A DNA stretch of 32,711 nucleotides from positions 1 to 32,711 of the forward strand of contig CAXTAK010000024.1 in NCBI GenBank assembly GCA_964242735.1. Reading direction: 5' to 3'. The notes under the pieces were generated by a model. The model saw nothing but the letters and a program-made list of their open reading frames with translations, made no database searches and had not been told where the DNA came from. Made by a program: the position numbers and the translations under genes. The stretch's first letter is position 1. Every line of letters starts with the position of its first letter. Source of the stretch: CADCUY01 sp964242735 (GTDB taxonomy: Bacteria > Actinomycetota > Actinomycetes > Actinomycetales > Quadrisphaeraceae). Below are positions 8,265 to 15,994 of this stretch, in pieces.

Positions 8265-8331
8265 AGTCCGCACCCGCGGCCGACGGGCGTCGAGCAGCGG
8301 GTCCACACGCCCGGAGGACATCGAGGAGTGG

Positions 8332-9294
8332 TCAGTCCTCACCGCGGGCGGCTCGCAGCAGGCGCGCCGCGGTGGCGGCGTCCGTGACGAGCCTGGTGAT
8401 GTACCCGGCGCGCGCGGCGGTCAGCATGGCTCCCACCTTCTCGGCGCCCACGGCGACCGCGATGGTGGAGGGGATGTCTTTCAGCTGCTGCAGGGTGATG
8501 CCGATCAACCGCTCGCTGCCGGGGTAGTCGACCGGCGCGCCGCTGGCGTCGAAGTAGCGCGAGCACAGGTCTCCGGCCGCGGTGGGCAGCATGCCCGCGA
8601 CGCCCGGCACGAACGCCGGCGTGGTGCGGCGCGTGGACGGCGGGGCCCCGACGCCGATCACCGCGCACTTCGCCCGCCCCCAGAGGTCGACGACGCGGCG
8701 GATGGAGGGGTCCTCCAGCAGCATCTCGCCAACGCCGGGCCCCGGCAGCGCCGGCGCGTAGAGGAACACGGGGTGGCCACCGACGCGCGCCGCCAGGGAG
8801 CGCGCGATCTCGTTGGTCTGGTACCACGGCTCGGGGTCGGAGAGCCCTCCGACGGTCGGGGCGACGAGCACCCCGGGGAGCTCGGGCAGCTGGCTGTCGC
8901 TGGCGGCGTAGAGCATCCGCCCCGAGCTCACCAGCACGACGTCGCCGGGGACCAGCCTGCTGCCGAGCAGTGCCGCGGACAGGGCCGGCCCGACGTGCTC
9001 GGGGTGCAGTGCGGTGGAGTCCGGCGCGAGGTGCACCGAGACCAGGCCGACCTCCCGGGCCACCAGCGCCGCGAGGTCGCCCTCGGGCGATCCCGGGGCG
9101 GGGGAGACCTGGATGGTGACGATGCCCTGGCGCCTCGCCTCGGACAGCAGGCGGCTGACGGTGGCCCGGCTGGTCGCGAGCCGCTCGGCGACCTCCGCCT
9201 GCGTGACGTCCTCGAGGTAGTACAGGACGGCGGCCGCCCGCATGAGGTCGGCGGGGAAGCGCGCTCCACCCCCACCGGGCACCGCTGCCACCAT
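8332..9294 (-). CDS. SorC/DeoR-type sugar-binding transcriptional regulator
   Basis: Transcription factor expected to control the divergent polyol operon, with a sugar phosphate or polyol as effector. The 320-aa protein has an N-terminal helix-turn-helix (about 16-60, DVTQAEVAERLATSRATVSRL) followed by the SorC sugar-binding domain (about 65-315), which resembles phosphosugar isomerases and has the LPGVLVAPTVGG and AVIGVGAPP segments. EryD, the erythritol regulator of rhizobia and Brucella, belongs to this family. The ATG at 9294 has GAAGGA 7-12 nt upstream. The divergent gap to the dehydrogenase contains an inverted repeat at 9333-9350. Its 3' end meets the aldo/keto reductase remnant head-on. 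Confidence 0.92.
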   Translation of the reverse strand: MVAAVPGGGGARFPADLMRAAAVLYYLEDVTQAEVAERLATSRATVSRLLSEARRQGIVTIQVSPAPGSPEGDLAALVAREVGLVSVHLAPDSTALHPEHVGPALSAALLGSRLVPGDVVLVSSGRMLYAASDSQLPELPGVLVAPTVGGLSDPEPWYQTNEIARSLAARVGGHPVFLYAPALPGPGVGEMLLEDPSIRRVVDLWGRAKCAVIGVGAPPSTRRTTPAFVPGVAGMLPTAAGDLCSRYFDASGAPVDYPGSERLIGITLQQLKDIPSTIAVAVGAEKVGAMLTAARAGYITRLVTDAATAARLLRAARGED

Positions 9295-9332
9295 GGGCGT
9301 GATCCTTCCACGCGCCGGTGGTCACGGGACGA

Positions 9333-9350
9333 ACGTCGGTGAACAGACGT
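9333..9350. promoter_or_regulatory. Candidate operator of the SorC-family regulator
   Basis: ACGTC (9333-9337) and GACGT (9346-9350) form a perfect inverted repeat with an 8-bp spacer, in the divergent intergenic region and immediately before a possible -35 box. Position and symmetry suit a regulator site. Nothing in the sequence proves which protein binds it. Confidence 0.35.
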
Positions 9351-9352
9351 GC

Positions 9353-9382
9353 TGGACATCGGTGCAGGGATGCGCGTAGCCT
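9353..9382 (+). promoter_or_regulatory. Possible promoter of the polyol operon
   Basis: TGGACA (9353-9358) and TAGCCT (9377-9382) are separated by 18 bp and match the -35 TTGACA and -10 TANNNT consensus at most positions. Transcription would start near 9389. That excludes the upstream GTG at 9349 as start of the dehydrogenase and favours 9436. Confidence 0.4.
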
Positions 9383-9435
9383 CCACCTCACAGCCCGCGG
9401 CGACGTCGCCGTGGCCCGACGACGAGGCGGTCGTG

Positions 9436-10527
9436 GTGGCACAGACGATGCAGGCAGTGGTGGTGCACGGGCCGGGGGACTACCGGCTCGAGGAGATCGA
9501 CGTCCCGACCCGGGGCCCCGGCGAGCTGCTGGTGGAGGTGCAGGCGGTGGGCATCTGCGCTTCCGACCTCAAGGCCTACCAGGGCGCCGCGAAGTTCTGG
9601 GGCGACGAGAACCGTCCCGCCTGGACCGAGACGCAGGTGGTGCCCGGTCACGAGTTCGTCGGCGAGGTGGTCGAGCTCGACGACGAGGCGAGGGGGCACT
9701 GGGGCGTCGAGGTCGGCGACCGGGTCACCGCCGAGCAGATCGTGCCCGACTGGTCGTGCCGGTTCTGCCTGCGCGGGCAGTACCACATGTGCCAGCGCCA
9801 CGACATGTTCGGCTTCAAGCGCCGCACCCCCGGGGCCATGGCCGACTACATGGTCTTCACCACCGACTCCATCGTCCACACGATGTCCAAGGACCTCCCG
9901 GCGCACCACGCGGCCTTCGTCGAGCCCCTCTCGTGCTCCCTCCACGCGGTCGAGCGCGCGCACATCGCGTTCGAGGACGTCGTCGTCGTGGCGGGCGCCG
10001 GCCCCATCGGCCTCGGCATGGTCGCCGGCGCGAAGGCGAAGGGCGCCGCCACCGTGATCGCGCTCGACGCGATCGACAGCAAGCTGGAGCTGGCGACGCT
10101 CTGCGGCGCGGACGTCGTCCTCAACGTCCGCGACACCGACGTGGTCGAGGCGATCCGCGACATGACCGGTGGGTACGGAGCCGACGTCTACATCGAGGGC
10201 ACCGGGCACCCGTCCGCCGTCGGCCAGGGGCTGAACCTGCTGCGCAAGCTGGGCACCTACGTCGAGTACTCCGTCTTCGGGTCCGACGTCAGCGTCGACT
10301 GGAGCATCATCAGCGACGACAAGGAGCTCGACGTCCTCGGGGCGCACCTGGGTCCCCACACCTGGCCGGCGGCCATCAGGATGCTCGAGTCCGGGGTGCT
10401 GCCGATGGACCGGATCGCGAGCAGGCAGCTGCCGGTCTCGCGCTTCCAGGAGGGTCTGGACCTCGTCGCCGACGGCACCGGGTCGGTGAAGGTCAGCCTC
10501 GTCCCCGACGCCCGCTTCCAGGGCTGA
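9436..10527 (+). CDS. Zinc polyol dehydrogenase, likely erythritol/L-threitol dehydrogenase
   Basis: A medium-chain zinc dehydrogenase expected to oxidise erythritol or L-threitol to L-erythrulose with NAD. The GTG at 9436 gives 363 residues and has GAGG 8 nt upstream; the frame is open from 9349, but a promoter lies inside that stretch. Visible parts are the first zinc ligand in VGICASD, GHEFVGEV with His-Glu, the structural zinc cluster CRFCLRGQYHMC plus a preceding Cys-poor loop, and the NAD fold VAGAGPIGLGM. GFKRRTPGAMADYM and VDWSIISDDKELDVLG look like the EltD-type polyol dehydrogenases. Substrate is inferred from the kinase and isomerases downstream. The stop overlaps the next ATG by one base (TGATG). 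Confidence 0.85.
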   Translation: MAQTMQAVVVHGPGDYRLEEIDVPTRGPGELLVEVQAVGICASDLKAYQGAAKFWGDENRPAWTETQVVPGHEFVGEVVELDDEARGHWGVEVGDRVTAEQIVPDWSCRFCLRGQYHMCQRHDMFGFKRRTPGAMADYMVFTTDSIVHTMSKDLPAHHAAFVEPLSCSLHAVERAHIAFEDVVVVAGAGPIGLGMVAGAKAKGAATVIALDAIDSKLELATLCGADVVLNVRDTDVVEAIRDMTGGYGADVYIEGTGHPSAVGQGLNLLRKLGTYVEYSVFGSDVSVDWSIISDDKELDVLGAHLGPHTWPAAIRMLESGVLPMDRIASRQLPVSRFQEGLDLVADGTGSVKVSLVPDARFQG

Positions 10528-11273
10528 TGAGCACGCAGGTCCAGGCCGGCCAGCCCACCGCGGGAGGGGCCGGTGGCGCCGCGCAGGGCTCGGGCGCCGA
10601 GCAGGGCCAGGTGCGCGCGGGAGCGCGCCGCGCCGGGCGACGGCGCTCGTCCGCGCGGCGGCGCCGGCTCGTCGGCGCCGCCGCACTGGCCGCCCTGGTC
10701 GTCGCGATGATCGTCGACACCACGTTCCTGGGGCCCGAGGAGGAGTCCGCGCTGAACCCTGTCGCGTTCGACGCGGCGACCTACGTCGACAACGAGTTCC
10801 CCGGCATCGCCGAGGCCCTGGGCTCCGGAGCCACCGACGTCACCGAGCTGGCGCCCGCGCTCCTCGCGGACCCCGCCGCCGCCGCTGCGTCGTACGGGGT
10901 CGACGTGGGCGGCGCCGCCGTCTCCTACCCGATCACCGCGACGGGCACGGTCGCGGAGGTCGACGAGGACTTCGCGGTGATCGCCGTGGACGGCGTCCCG
11001 GACGGCACGGTGGTGCGCGTGCCGCTCGGCACCGCCCTGTCCGGCACCCCGGTGCGCGACGCCGCCGGCCTGCGGTTCAGCGACTTCCCCGGTCAGACCG
11101 ACTACCAGTCCGTCGCCAACGAGCTGGGCCTGCAGGTGCGCGAGGAGGTCCTGACGCCGGCCGACCTGCCGTCGCTGTCCGGCCAGGAGGTGACCGTGAC
11201 GGGTGCGTACACCCCGGGCGGGCCCGCCGGCTCCTTCCTCGTGCAGCCCGTCACGATCGAGGTAGCAGCGTGA
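10527..11273 (+). CDS. DUF2291 family membrane-anchored protein
   Basis: 248 residues: a basic N-terminal region rich in Gly and Arg, one transmembrane helix at about 51-66 (LVGAAALAALVVAMIV), and an extracytoplasmic domain. VVRVPLGTALSGTPVRDAAGLRFSDF, followed by QTDYQSVANELGLQV, matches DUF2291, a family of unknown biochemistry found almost only inside operons for Rbs-type sugar transporters. It overlaps the dehydrogenase stop by 1 nt and the ATPase start by 4 nt, so it is made together with the transporter. A role as an accessory subunit at the outer face of the membrane is inferred, not shown. Its N terminus lacks a lipobox cysteine. Confidence 0.82.
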   Translation: MSTQVQAGQPTAGGAGGAAQGSGAEQGQVRAGARRAGRRRSSARRRRLVGAAALAALVVAMIVDTTFLGPEEESALNPVAFDAATYVDNEFPGIAEALGSGATDVTELAPALLADPAAAAASYGVDVGGAAVSYPITATGTVAEVDEDFAVIAVDGVPDGTVVRVPLGTALSGTPVRDAAGLRFSDFPGQTDYQSVANELGLQVREEVLTPADLPSLSGQEVTVTGAYTPGGPAGSFLVQPVTIEVAA

Positions 11274-12892
11274 GCGCCGCTGACCTCGGGACGGCGCCCG
11301 AGCAGCGGCCGCCGACCGTGCGGGGAGACGGCGACGTCGTCCTGCGCGCCGTCGACATCAGCAAGACCTACGGCGTCACCCAGGCGCTCAGGAACGTCGA
11401 CCTCGAGGTCCGCCGAGGCAGGGTCACGGTGCTGTTCGGGGAGAACGGGGCCGGCAAGTCGACCCTGATGAAGATCCTCGCCGGTGTCGAGCGACCCTCG
11501 GGCGGGCACCTGGAGCTGGACGGCGAGCTGGCCCGCATCACCTCGACCACCGACGCCGTCGACCTCGGGATCTCGATCATCCACCAGGAGCTCAACCTCG
11601 CCCCCAACCTGTCGGTGCGCGACAACGTCTTCATGGGCCGTGAGCTGCGGAAGCGCACCGGCGGCGTCGACTTCGCCCGCGAGGACGAGGTCACCCGCTC
11701 GCTCATGGCCCGCCTGGAGGAGGTGATCGACCCGGGCACCCTCGTCGCGGACCTGCGGCTCGGTCAGCAGCAGCTCGTCGAGATCGCCCGCGCCCTGGCC
11801 GCGCAGGCACGGATCCTCATCATGGACGAGCCGACGTCGGCCCTGTCCGCCGCCGAGGTGGCCGTCCTGTTCAAGGTCATCGACGACCTCACCGACGACG
11901 GCGTGGCCGTCGTCTACATCTCCCACCACCTCGAGGAGGCCATCGAGGTGGCCGACCACGCCGTCGTCTTCCGCGACGGCAAGCTCGTGGCCACCCGCGA
12001 CGCCGCCGACCTCGACCTCCCCTGGGTCGTCCAGGCCATGGTGGGCCGGGCCGCGGAGTACGACTTCACCGGCGAGCCCCGCGACTTCGGCGACGTCGCG
12101 CTGTCCATCGACGGCGTCCGGGTGGTCGACCCCGAGGCCGGTGGGCGCCTGGCGGTGCGGGACCTGTCCCTCCAGGTGCGCGAGGGCGAGGTCGTCTGCC
12201 TCTACGGGTTGATGGGCGCCGGGCGCACCGAGCTGATGGAGGCCCTGTCCGGCAGGGAGCCGATCGCTGCGGGCGCCGTCCTCCTGGGTGGGACCGACCT
12301 GCGGCCGTACTCGATCCAGGAGCGGATCGACATGGGCATCGGGCTGGTCCCCGAGGACCGCCAGCGCGACGGCCTCGTGCAGATGATGACCGTGGGTTCG
12401 AACATGTCGCTCCCCAGCCTCCTCGCCAGGGTCGGGCGGGCCTTCATCTCCCGCGGGCGGGAGCGGAGCGACGTGGAGTCGCAGATCGAGGACGTGCGGG
12501 TCAAGACCGCCGGCCCGGAGGCCCCCATCACCTCGCTGTCGGGGGGCAACCAGCAGAAGGTCGTCATCGGGAAGATGCTGCTGACCCACCCGAGGGTGCT
12601 GCTGCTCGACGAGCCGACCCGCGGCATCGACGTCGGGGCCAAGGGCGAGATCTTCAGCCTGCTGTTCCGCGAGGCGCGCCGCGGCCTCGCGGTGCTCTAC
12701 GTGACCTCCGAGGTCGGTGAGGCGCTCACCGCCTCCCACCGCATCGTCGTCATGGCCAAGGGCCGCATCGTGCGCGAGTTCGATCCGGCCACGGCCACCC
12801 GCGAGGAGGTCATGGCCGCCTCGGGCGAGTCGGAGGCCTCCACCCAGCCGGGGCACGCCTCCGGGCCGCACCTGATCGGAGCAGCGCAGTGA
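11270..12892 (+). CDS. CUT2 ABC transporter ATPase, RbsA/XylG type (two ATPase domains)
   Basis: Energises the polyol importer. The 540-residue protein has two fused ABC domains. Domain 1 has Walker A GENGAGKST (57-65), signature LRLGQQQLVEIARAL and Walker B ILIMDEPTSAL. Domain 2 has a degenerate Walker A (LYGLMGAGRTELMEAL), signature LSGGNQQKVVIGKML and Walker B VLLLDEPTRGIDVGAK. The degenerate second site is normal for RbsA-type proteins. The GTG start overlaps the DUF2291 stop by 4 nt, and the stop overlaps the permease GTG by 4 nt. Confidence 0.95.
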   Translation: MSAADLGTAPEQRPPTVRGDGDVVLRAVDISKTYGVTQALRNVDLEVRRGRVTVLFGENGAGKSTLMKILAGVERPSGGHLELDGELARITSTTDAVDLGISIIHQELNLAPNLSVRDNVFMGRELRKRTGGVDFAREDEVTRSLMARLEEVIDPGTLVADLRLGQQQLVEIARALAAQARILIMDEPTSALSAAEVAVLFKVIDDLTDDGVAVVYISHHLEEAIEVADHAVVFRDGKLVATRDAADLDLPWVVQAMVGRAAEYDFTGEPRDFGDVALSIDGVRVVDPEAGGRLAVRDLSLQVREGEVVCLYGLMGAGRTELMEALSGREPIAAGAVLLGGTDLRPYSIQERIDMGIGLVPEDRQRDGLVQMMTVGSNMSLPSLLARVGRAFISRGRERSDVESQIEDVRVKTAGPEAPITSLSGGNQQKVVIGKMLLTHPRVLLLDEPTRGIDVGAKGEIFSLLFREARRGLAVLYVTSEVGEALTASHRIVVMAKGRIVREFDPATATREEVMAASGESEASTQPGHASGPHLIGAAQ

Positions 12893-13995
12893 CCGGCACC
12901 CTGACCCGCGCCGCGGCGGCGCCCAGCGCGCCCGGCGCAGCGAGGCGCAGGCTCAACGTCAACGCCCTGCTGGTCGAGGGCCGCGCACTGATCGCCCTGG
13001 TCATCATCATCGCGACCTTCGCGCTGCTGTCGGACAACTACCTGCAGCCCAACAACCTCATCATCATGACCCGGCACGTGGCGATCAACGCCATCCTCGC
13101 GATCGGCATGCTGCTGGTGATCCTCAACGGCGGCATCGACCTCTCGGTCGGATCCACGGTCGGGCTCACCGGGGTGGTCGCCGGCTACCTGCTGCAGGGC
13201 TTCGACATGCCGCTGTCACAGCTCGTGGCCTACCCGCCGGTGTGGGTGGTCGTCATCGTCGCGCTCGCCGTGGGAGCCCTGATCGGGCTGATCAACGGGT
13301 TGCTGGTCTCGAGGCTGAACGTGGCGCCGTTCATCGCGACCCTGGGGATGCTCTACGTCGCCCGGGGCCTGGCGCTGCTGATCACGAACGGCGAGACCTT
13401 CACGGCGCTGCGCGGAGAGGAGGCGCTCGGCAACACCGGCTTCCTCAGCGTCTTCGCCAGTGCACCGCTCGGCATCCCGATGCCCGTGTGGATCATGGTC
13501 CTGTTCGCGGTCGCCTTCTCGGTCCTGCTGACACGCACCCCGTTCGGGCGCTGGCTGTACGCCACCGGCGGCAACGAGCGCGCCGCTGAGCTCTCGGGGG
13601 TGCCGGTCAAGAAGGTGCAGACCCGCATCTACGTGCTCTCGGGCCTGTGCGCGGGAGCGGTGGGCCTGCTGCTCACCGCCGACCTCCCGGCAGCGACGCC
13701 GCGGGGCGGGGAGTTCTACGAGCTCAACGCCATCGCGGCGGTGGTGATCGGCGGCGCAGCGCTCTCCGGTGGGCGCGGCACCATCCGCGGCACGCTGATC
13801 GGCGCCTTCGTCATCGGCTTCCTCATCGACGGCCTGGTGATCGTGGGCGTGAACACCTTCTGGCAGCAGGTCATCAAGGGCGCGGTGATCATCATCGCCG
13901 TCGCCATCGACCAGATCCAGCAGAAGCTCACCAGGCGCCGCGCGGTCAAGCGCGCCCAGGTCCAGGCGCCCGCACCCGCCCCGGCCAGCGCGTAG
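12889..13995 (+). CDS. CUT2 ABC transporter permease, RbsC type
   Basis: Membrane subunit of the polyol importer, 368 residues with eight to ten hydrophobic helices. The family signature IGMLLVILNGGIDLSVGS is at about 64-84. GRWLYATGGNERAAELSGVPV, the cytoplasmic loop that docks on the ATPase, is at about 220-240. The GTG at 12889 overlaps the ATPase stop by 4 nt. The last 20 residues are Ala/Pro/Gln-rich and poorly conserved. With the double ATPase and the binding protein it makes a complete Rbs-type importer. Confidence 0.95.
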   Translation: MTGTLTRAAAAPSAPGAARRRLNVNALLVEGRALIALVIIIATFALLSDNYLQPNNLIIMTRHVAINAILAIGMLLVILNGGIDLSVGSTVGLTGVVAGYLLQGFDMPLSQLVAYPPVWVVVIVALAVGALIGLINGLLVSRLNVAPFIATLGMLYVARGLALLITNGETFTALRGEEALGNTGFLSVFASAPLGIPMPVWIMVLFAVAFSVLLTRTPFGRWLYATGGNERAAELSGVPVKKVQTRIYVLSGLCAGAVGLLLTADLPAATPRGGEFYELNAIAAVVIGGAALSGGRGTIRGTLIGAFVIGFLIDGLVIVGVNTFWQQVIKGAVIIIAVAIDQIQQKLTRRRAVKRAQVQAPAPAPASA

Positions 13996-14043
13996 GCCCA
14001 CCTCGACCCCACCGGCTCCACCTCCCCCCAGAGAGGCACCACC

Positions 14044-15051
14044 ATGTTCCGCAGGACCTCCAGCACCACCTTCGTCATCGCGCTGACCTTCGGCCTGGCT
14101 GCCTGCGGCGGTGGGAGCGCCGAGCCGGCCGCTGAGCCGAGCGCCGCAAGCTCCAGCGAGGCCGCCGGCTCCGCCGAGGGCGGCGGCACCCTGGCGATCA
14201 TCACCGTCGACCCGGCGAACCCGTACTGGAAGGCCGAGGCCGACACCGCGGTGGCCACCGCCGAGGAGCTGGGGTACGAGACCACGGTGAACGCCCACGA
14301 GAACGACGCCGACCTGCAGAACCAGTTCATCGACGCGGCGATCAGCCAGGAGGTCGACGCGATCATCCTCGACCCGGCCGGCGCCGACGAGAGCGTCGGC
14401 GCGGTGCAGAAGGCCACCGACGCCGACATCCCGGTGTTCCTCATCAACGCCGAGATCTCCGAGCAGGGCATCGCCAAGAGCCAGATCGTCTCCAACAACG
14501 CCCAGGGCGCCACCGTGGGGGCCCAGGCCTTCGCCGAGGCCATCGGCGGCGCCGGCAGGATCGTCGAGCTGTTCGGCAACCCCACCGACAACAACGCGCA
14601 GGTGCGCTCCGACGGGTACAAGGCGGTGCTCGCGCAGTACCCCGACATCGAGATCGTCCAGAGCGAGGTCGCCAACTGGGACCGCGCGGAGGGCAAGGCC
14701 AGGATGGAGATCATGCTGTCCGCCAACCCCGACATCGTCGGCGTGGTCGCGGGCAACGACGAGATGGCCCTCGGCGCCATCCAGGCCCTGAAGGACGCCG
14801 GCAAGCTCGAGCAGGTCAAGGTGCTGGGCTTCGACGGCAACCAGGACGCGGTGGACGCCGTCCTGGCCGGTGAGATGGTCGCCACCGTGCTGCAGCCCAT
14901 CGTCGAGGGCACCACCGCGGTCGTGCAGCAGGCCGACAGCTTCCTCACGACCGGCGAGACCGGCGTCGCCGAGGAGAAGCAGGCCATCGACTGCGTGCTC
15001 ATCACCCCCGACAACGCCGCCTCGCTGGACAACTTCGTCCTCAACAGCTGA
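14044..15051 (+). CDS. CUT2 substrate-binding lipoprotein, RbsB type (likely erythritol/threitol)
   Basis: Periplasmic-binding-like lipoprotein, 335 residues. The signal peptide ends in lipobox LAAC with C21 lipidated, and a Ser/Ala/Glu-rich linker joins it to the two-lobed domain. ITVDPANPYWKAEADTAVATA is the usual RbsB entry, and NNAQGATVGAQAFAEAIGG and GNDEMALGAIQAL are hinge and ligand regions. The ATG at 14044 follows GAGAGG at 14031-14036. A 48-nt gap separates it from the permease. A strong hairpin directly after its stop could raise its mRNA level relative to the rest of the operon. Specificity for a C4 polyol is inferred from the enzymes. Confidence 0.93.
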   Translation: MFRRTSSTTFVIALTFGLAACGGGSAEPAAEPSAASSSEAAGSAEGGGTLAIITVDPANPYWKAEADTAVATAEELGYETTVNAHENDADLQNQFIDAAISQEVDAIILDPAGADESVGAVQKATDADIPVFLINAEISEQGIAKSQIVSNNAQGATVGAQAFAEAIGGAGRIVELFGNPTDNNAQVRSDGYKAVLAQYPDIEIVQSEVANWDRAEGKARMEIMLSANPDIVGVVAGNDEMALGAIQALKDAGKLEQVKVLGFDGNQDAVDAVLAGEMVATVLQPIVEGTTAVVQQADSFLTTGETGVAEEKQAIDCVLITPDNAASLDNFVLNS

Positions 15052-15057
15052 GACGCC

Positions 15058-15091
15058 GGGGGCTGGCCGCGCACCGCGGTGGCCAGCCCCC
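15058..15091 (+). terminator. Intra-operon hairpin after the binding-protein gene
   Basis: An 11-bp perfect stem, GGGGGCTGGCC (15058-15068) with GGCCAGCCCCC (15081-15091), has a 12-nt loop and begins 7 nt after the stop. There is no T tract. It may act as a partial terminator or an mRNA-stabilising structure that favours the abundant binding protein. Confidence 0.6.
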
Positions 15092-15115
15092 GCCCCCACC
15101 ACGAGGAGCACCCGG

Positions 15116-15994
15116 ATGACGCTGGACCCGGCGATCACGCCGTCGTCGACCCCGACGCGGGAGGACGGGCGGACCGTCTGGCTGGGGACGAGCTGGAAGA
15201 TGACGAAGACCCTGCTCGAGGCCACGACCTACGTCGAGGAGCTGTGCGCCGCCACCACGCCCCCGGGCGTCCAGCCGTTCCTCCTCCCCGCCCACACCGC
15301 GCTCGCCGCAGTCCGCGACGCGCTGCCGGCCGGCAGCGCGGTGCTCCTGGGCGCGCAGAACGCCCACTGGGCGCCCGAGGGCGCCGGCACCGGCGAGGTC
15401 TCCATGCGCATGGTGGCCGACGCCGGAGCGCACCTGGTCGAGCTGGGCCACTCCGAGCGCCGGGAGGCGTTCGCCGAGACCGACGCCACCGTGGCCCTGA
15501 AGGTGCGCGCCGCGTGCCAGCACGGCCTCGTGCCCCTGGTGTGCGTCGGGGAGCCTGCCGCGGTGCGCGGCGCGGGGGAGCAGGAGGCCTTCGTCGTGGC
15601 GCAGGTGCGTGCTGCGCTCGTCCACCTGCGCGCCGAGCAGGTCGCCTCCGTCGTGATCGCCTACGAGCCCGTCTGGGCGATCGGCGCGCAGGGGCGCCCC
15701 GCGACGCCCGAGGAGGTGGCACCGGTGATGGCCGCCCTCGCCCGCGCCCTCGCCGAGCTCTCCGACGGTCGGCCCCGGCGTGCCCTGCTCTACGGCGGGA
15801 GCGTGGACCCGGACAACGCCGGCGCCCTGCTCGAGGTCCCGCACACCGACGGCCTGTTCATCGGTCGGGCGGCGTGGACCGCGGCGGGGTTCCGCGAGCT
15901 GCTGTCCATCGCGGGCGAGCACGCCGCGCGCCGCCACCGAAGGTCGACCACGCCCGCCCCACGCCTGACTGCGACCCCCCAGGAGACGCCATGA
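15116..15994 (+). CDS. TpiA-like isomerase, likely L-erythrulose-1-phosphate isomerase
   Basis: A triose-phosphate-isomerase-fold enzyme, 292 residues from the ATG at 15116 (GAGGAG at 15103-15108). Catalytic H112 (ELGHSERRE) and E184 (AYEPVWAIG) are present, as is the phosphate-binding YGGSV. The N-terminal substrate loop reads GTSWKM (T25, S26, K28) where glycolytic TIM has GNWKM. GTSWKM is the form I know from EryH/TpiA2 and LerI enzymes that isomerise tetrulose phosphates. In the proposed pathway it turns L-erythrulose 1-phosphate into D-erythrulose 4-phosphate. The C-terminal 25 residues are disordered-looking and extend beyond the TIM fold. It overlaps the kinase gene by 4 nt (ATGA). Confidence 0.88.
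   Translation: MTLDPAITPSSTPTREDGRTVWLGTSWKMTKTLLEATTYVEELCAATTPPGVQPFLLPAHTALAAVRDALPAGSAVLLGAQNAHWAPEGAGTGEVSMRMVADAGAHLVELGHSERREAFAETDATVALKVRAACQHGLVPLVCVGEPAAVRGAGEQEAFVVAQVRAALVHLRAEQVASVVIAYEPVWAIGAQGRPATPEEVAPVMAALARALAELSDGRPRRALLYGGSVDPDNAGALLEVPHTDGLFIGRAAWTAAGFRELLSIAGEHAARRHRRSTTPAPRLTATPQETP

Noticed and set aside
11102..15225. Long minus-strand frames opposite the Rbs-type transporter genes
   Set aside because: They are antisense to well-supported genes and look like mirror frames of GC-rich codons.
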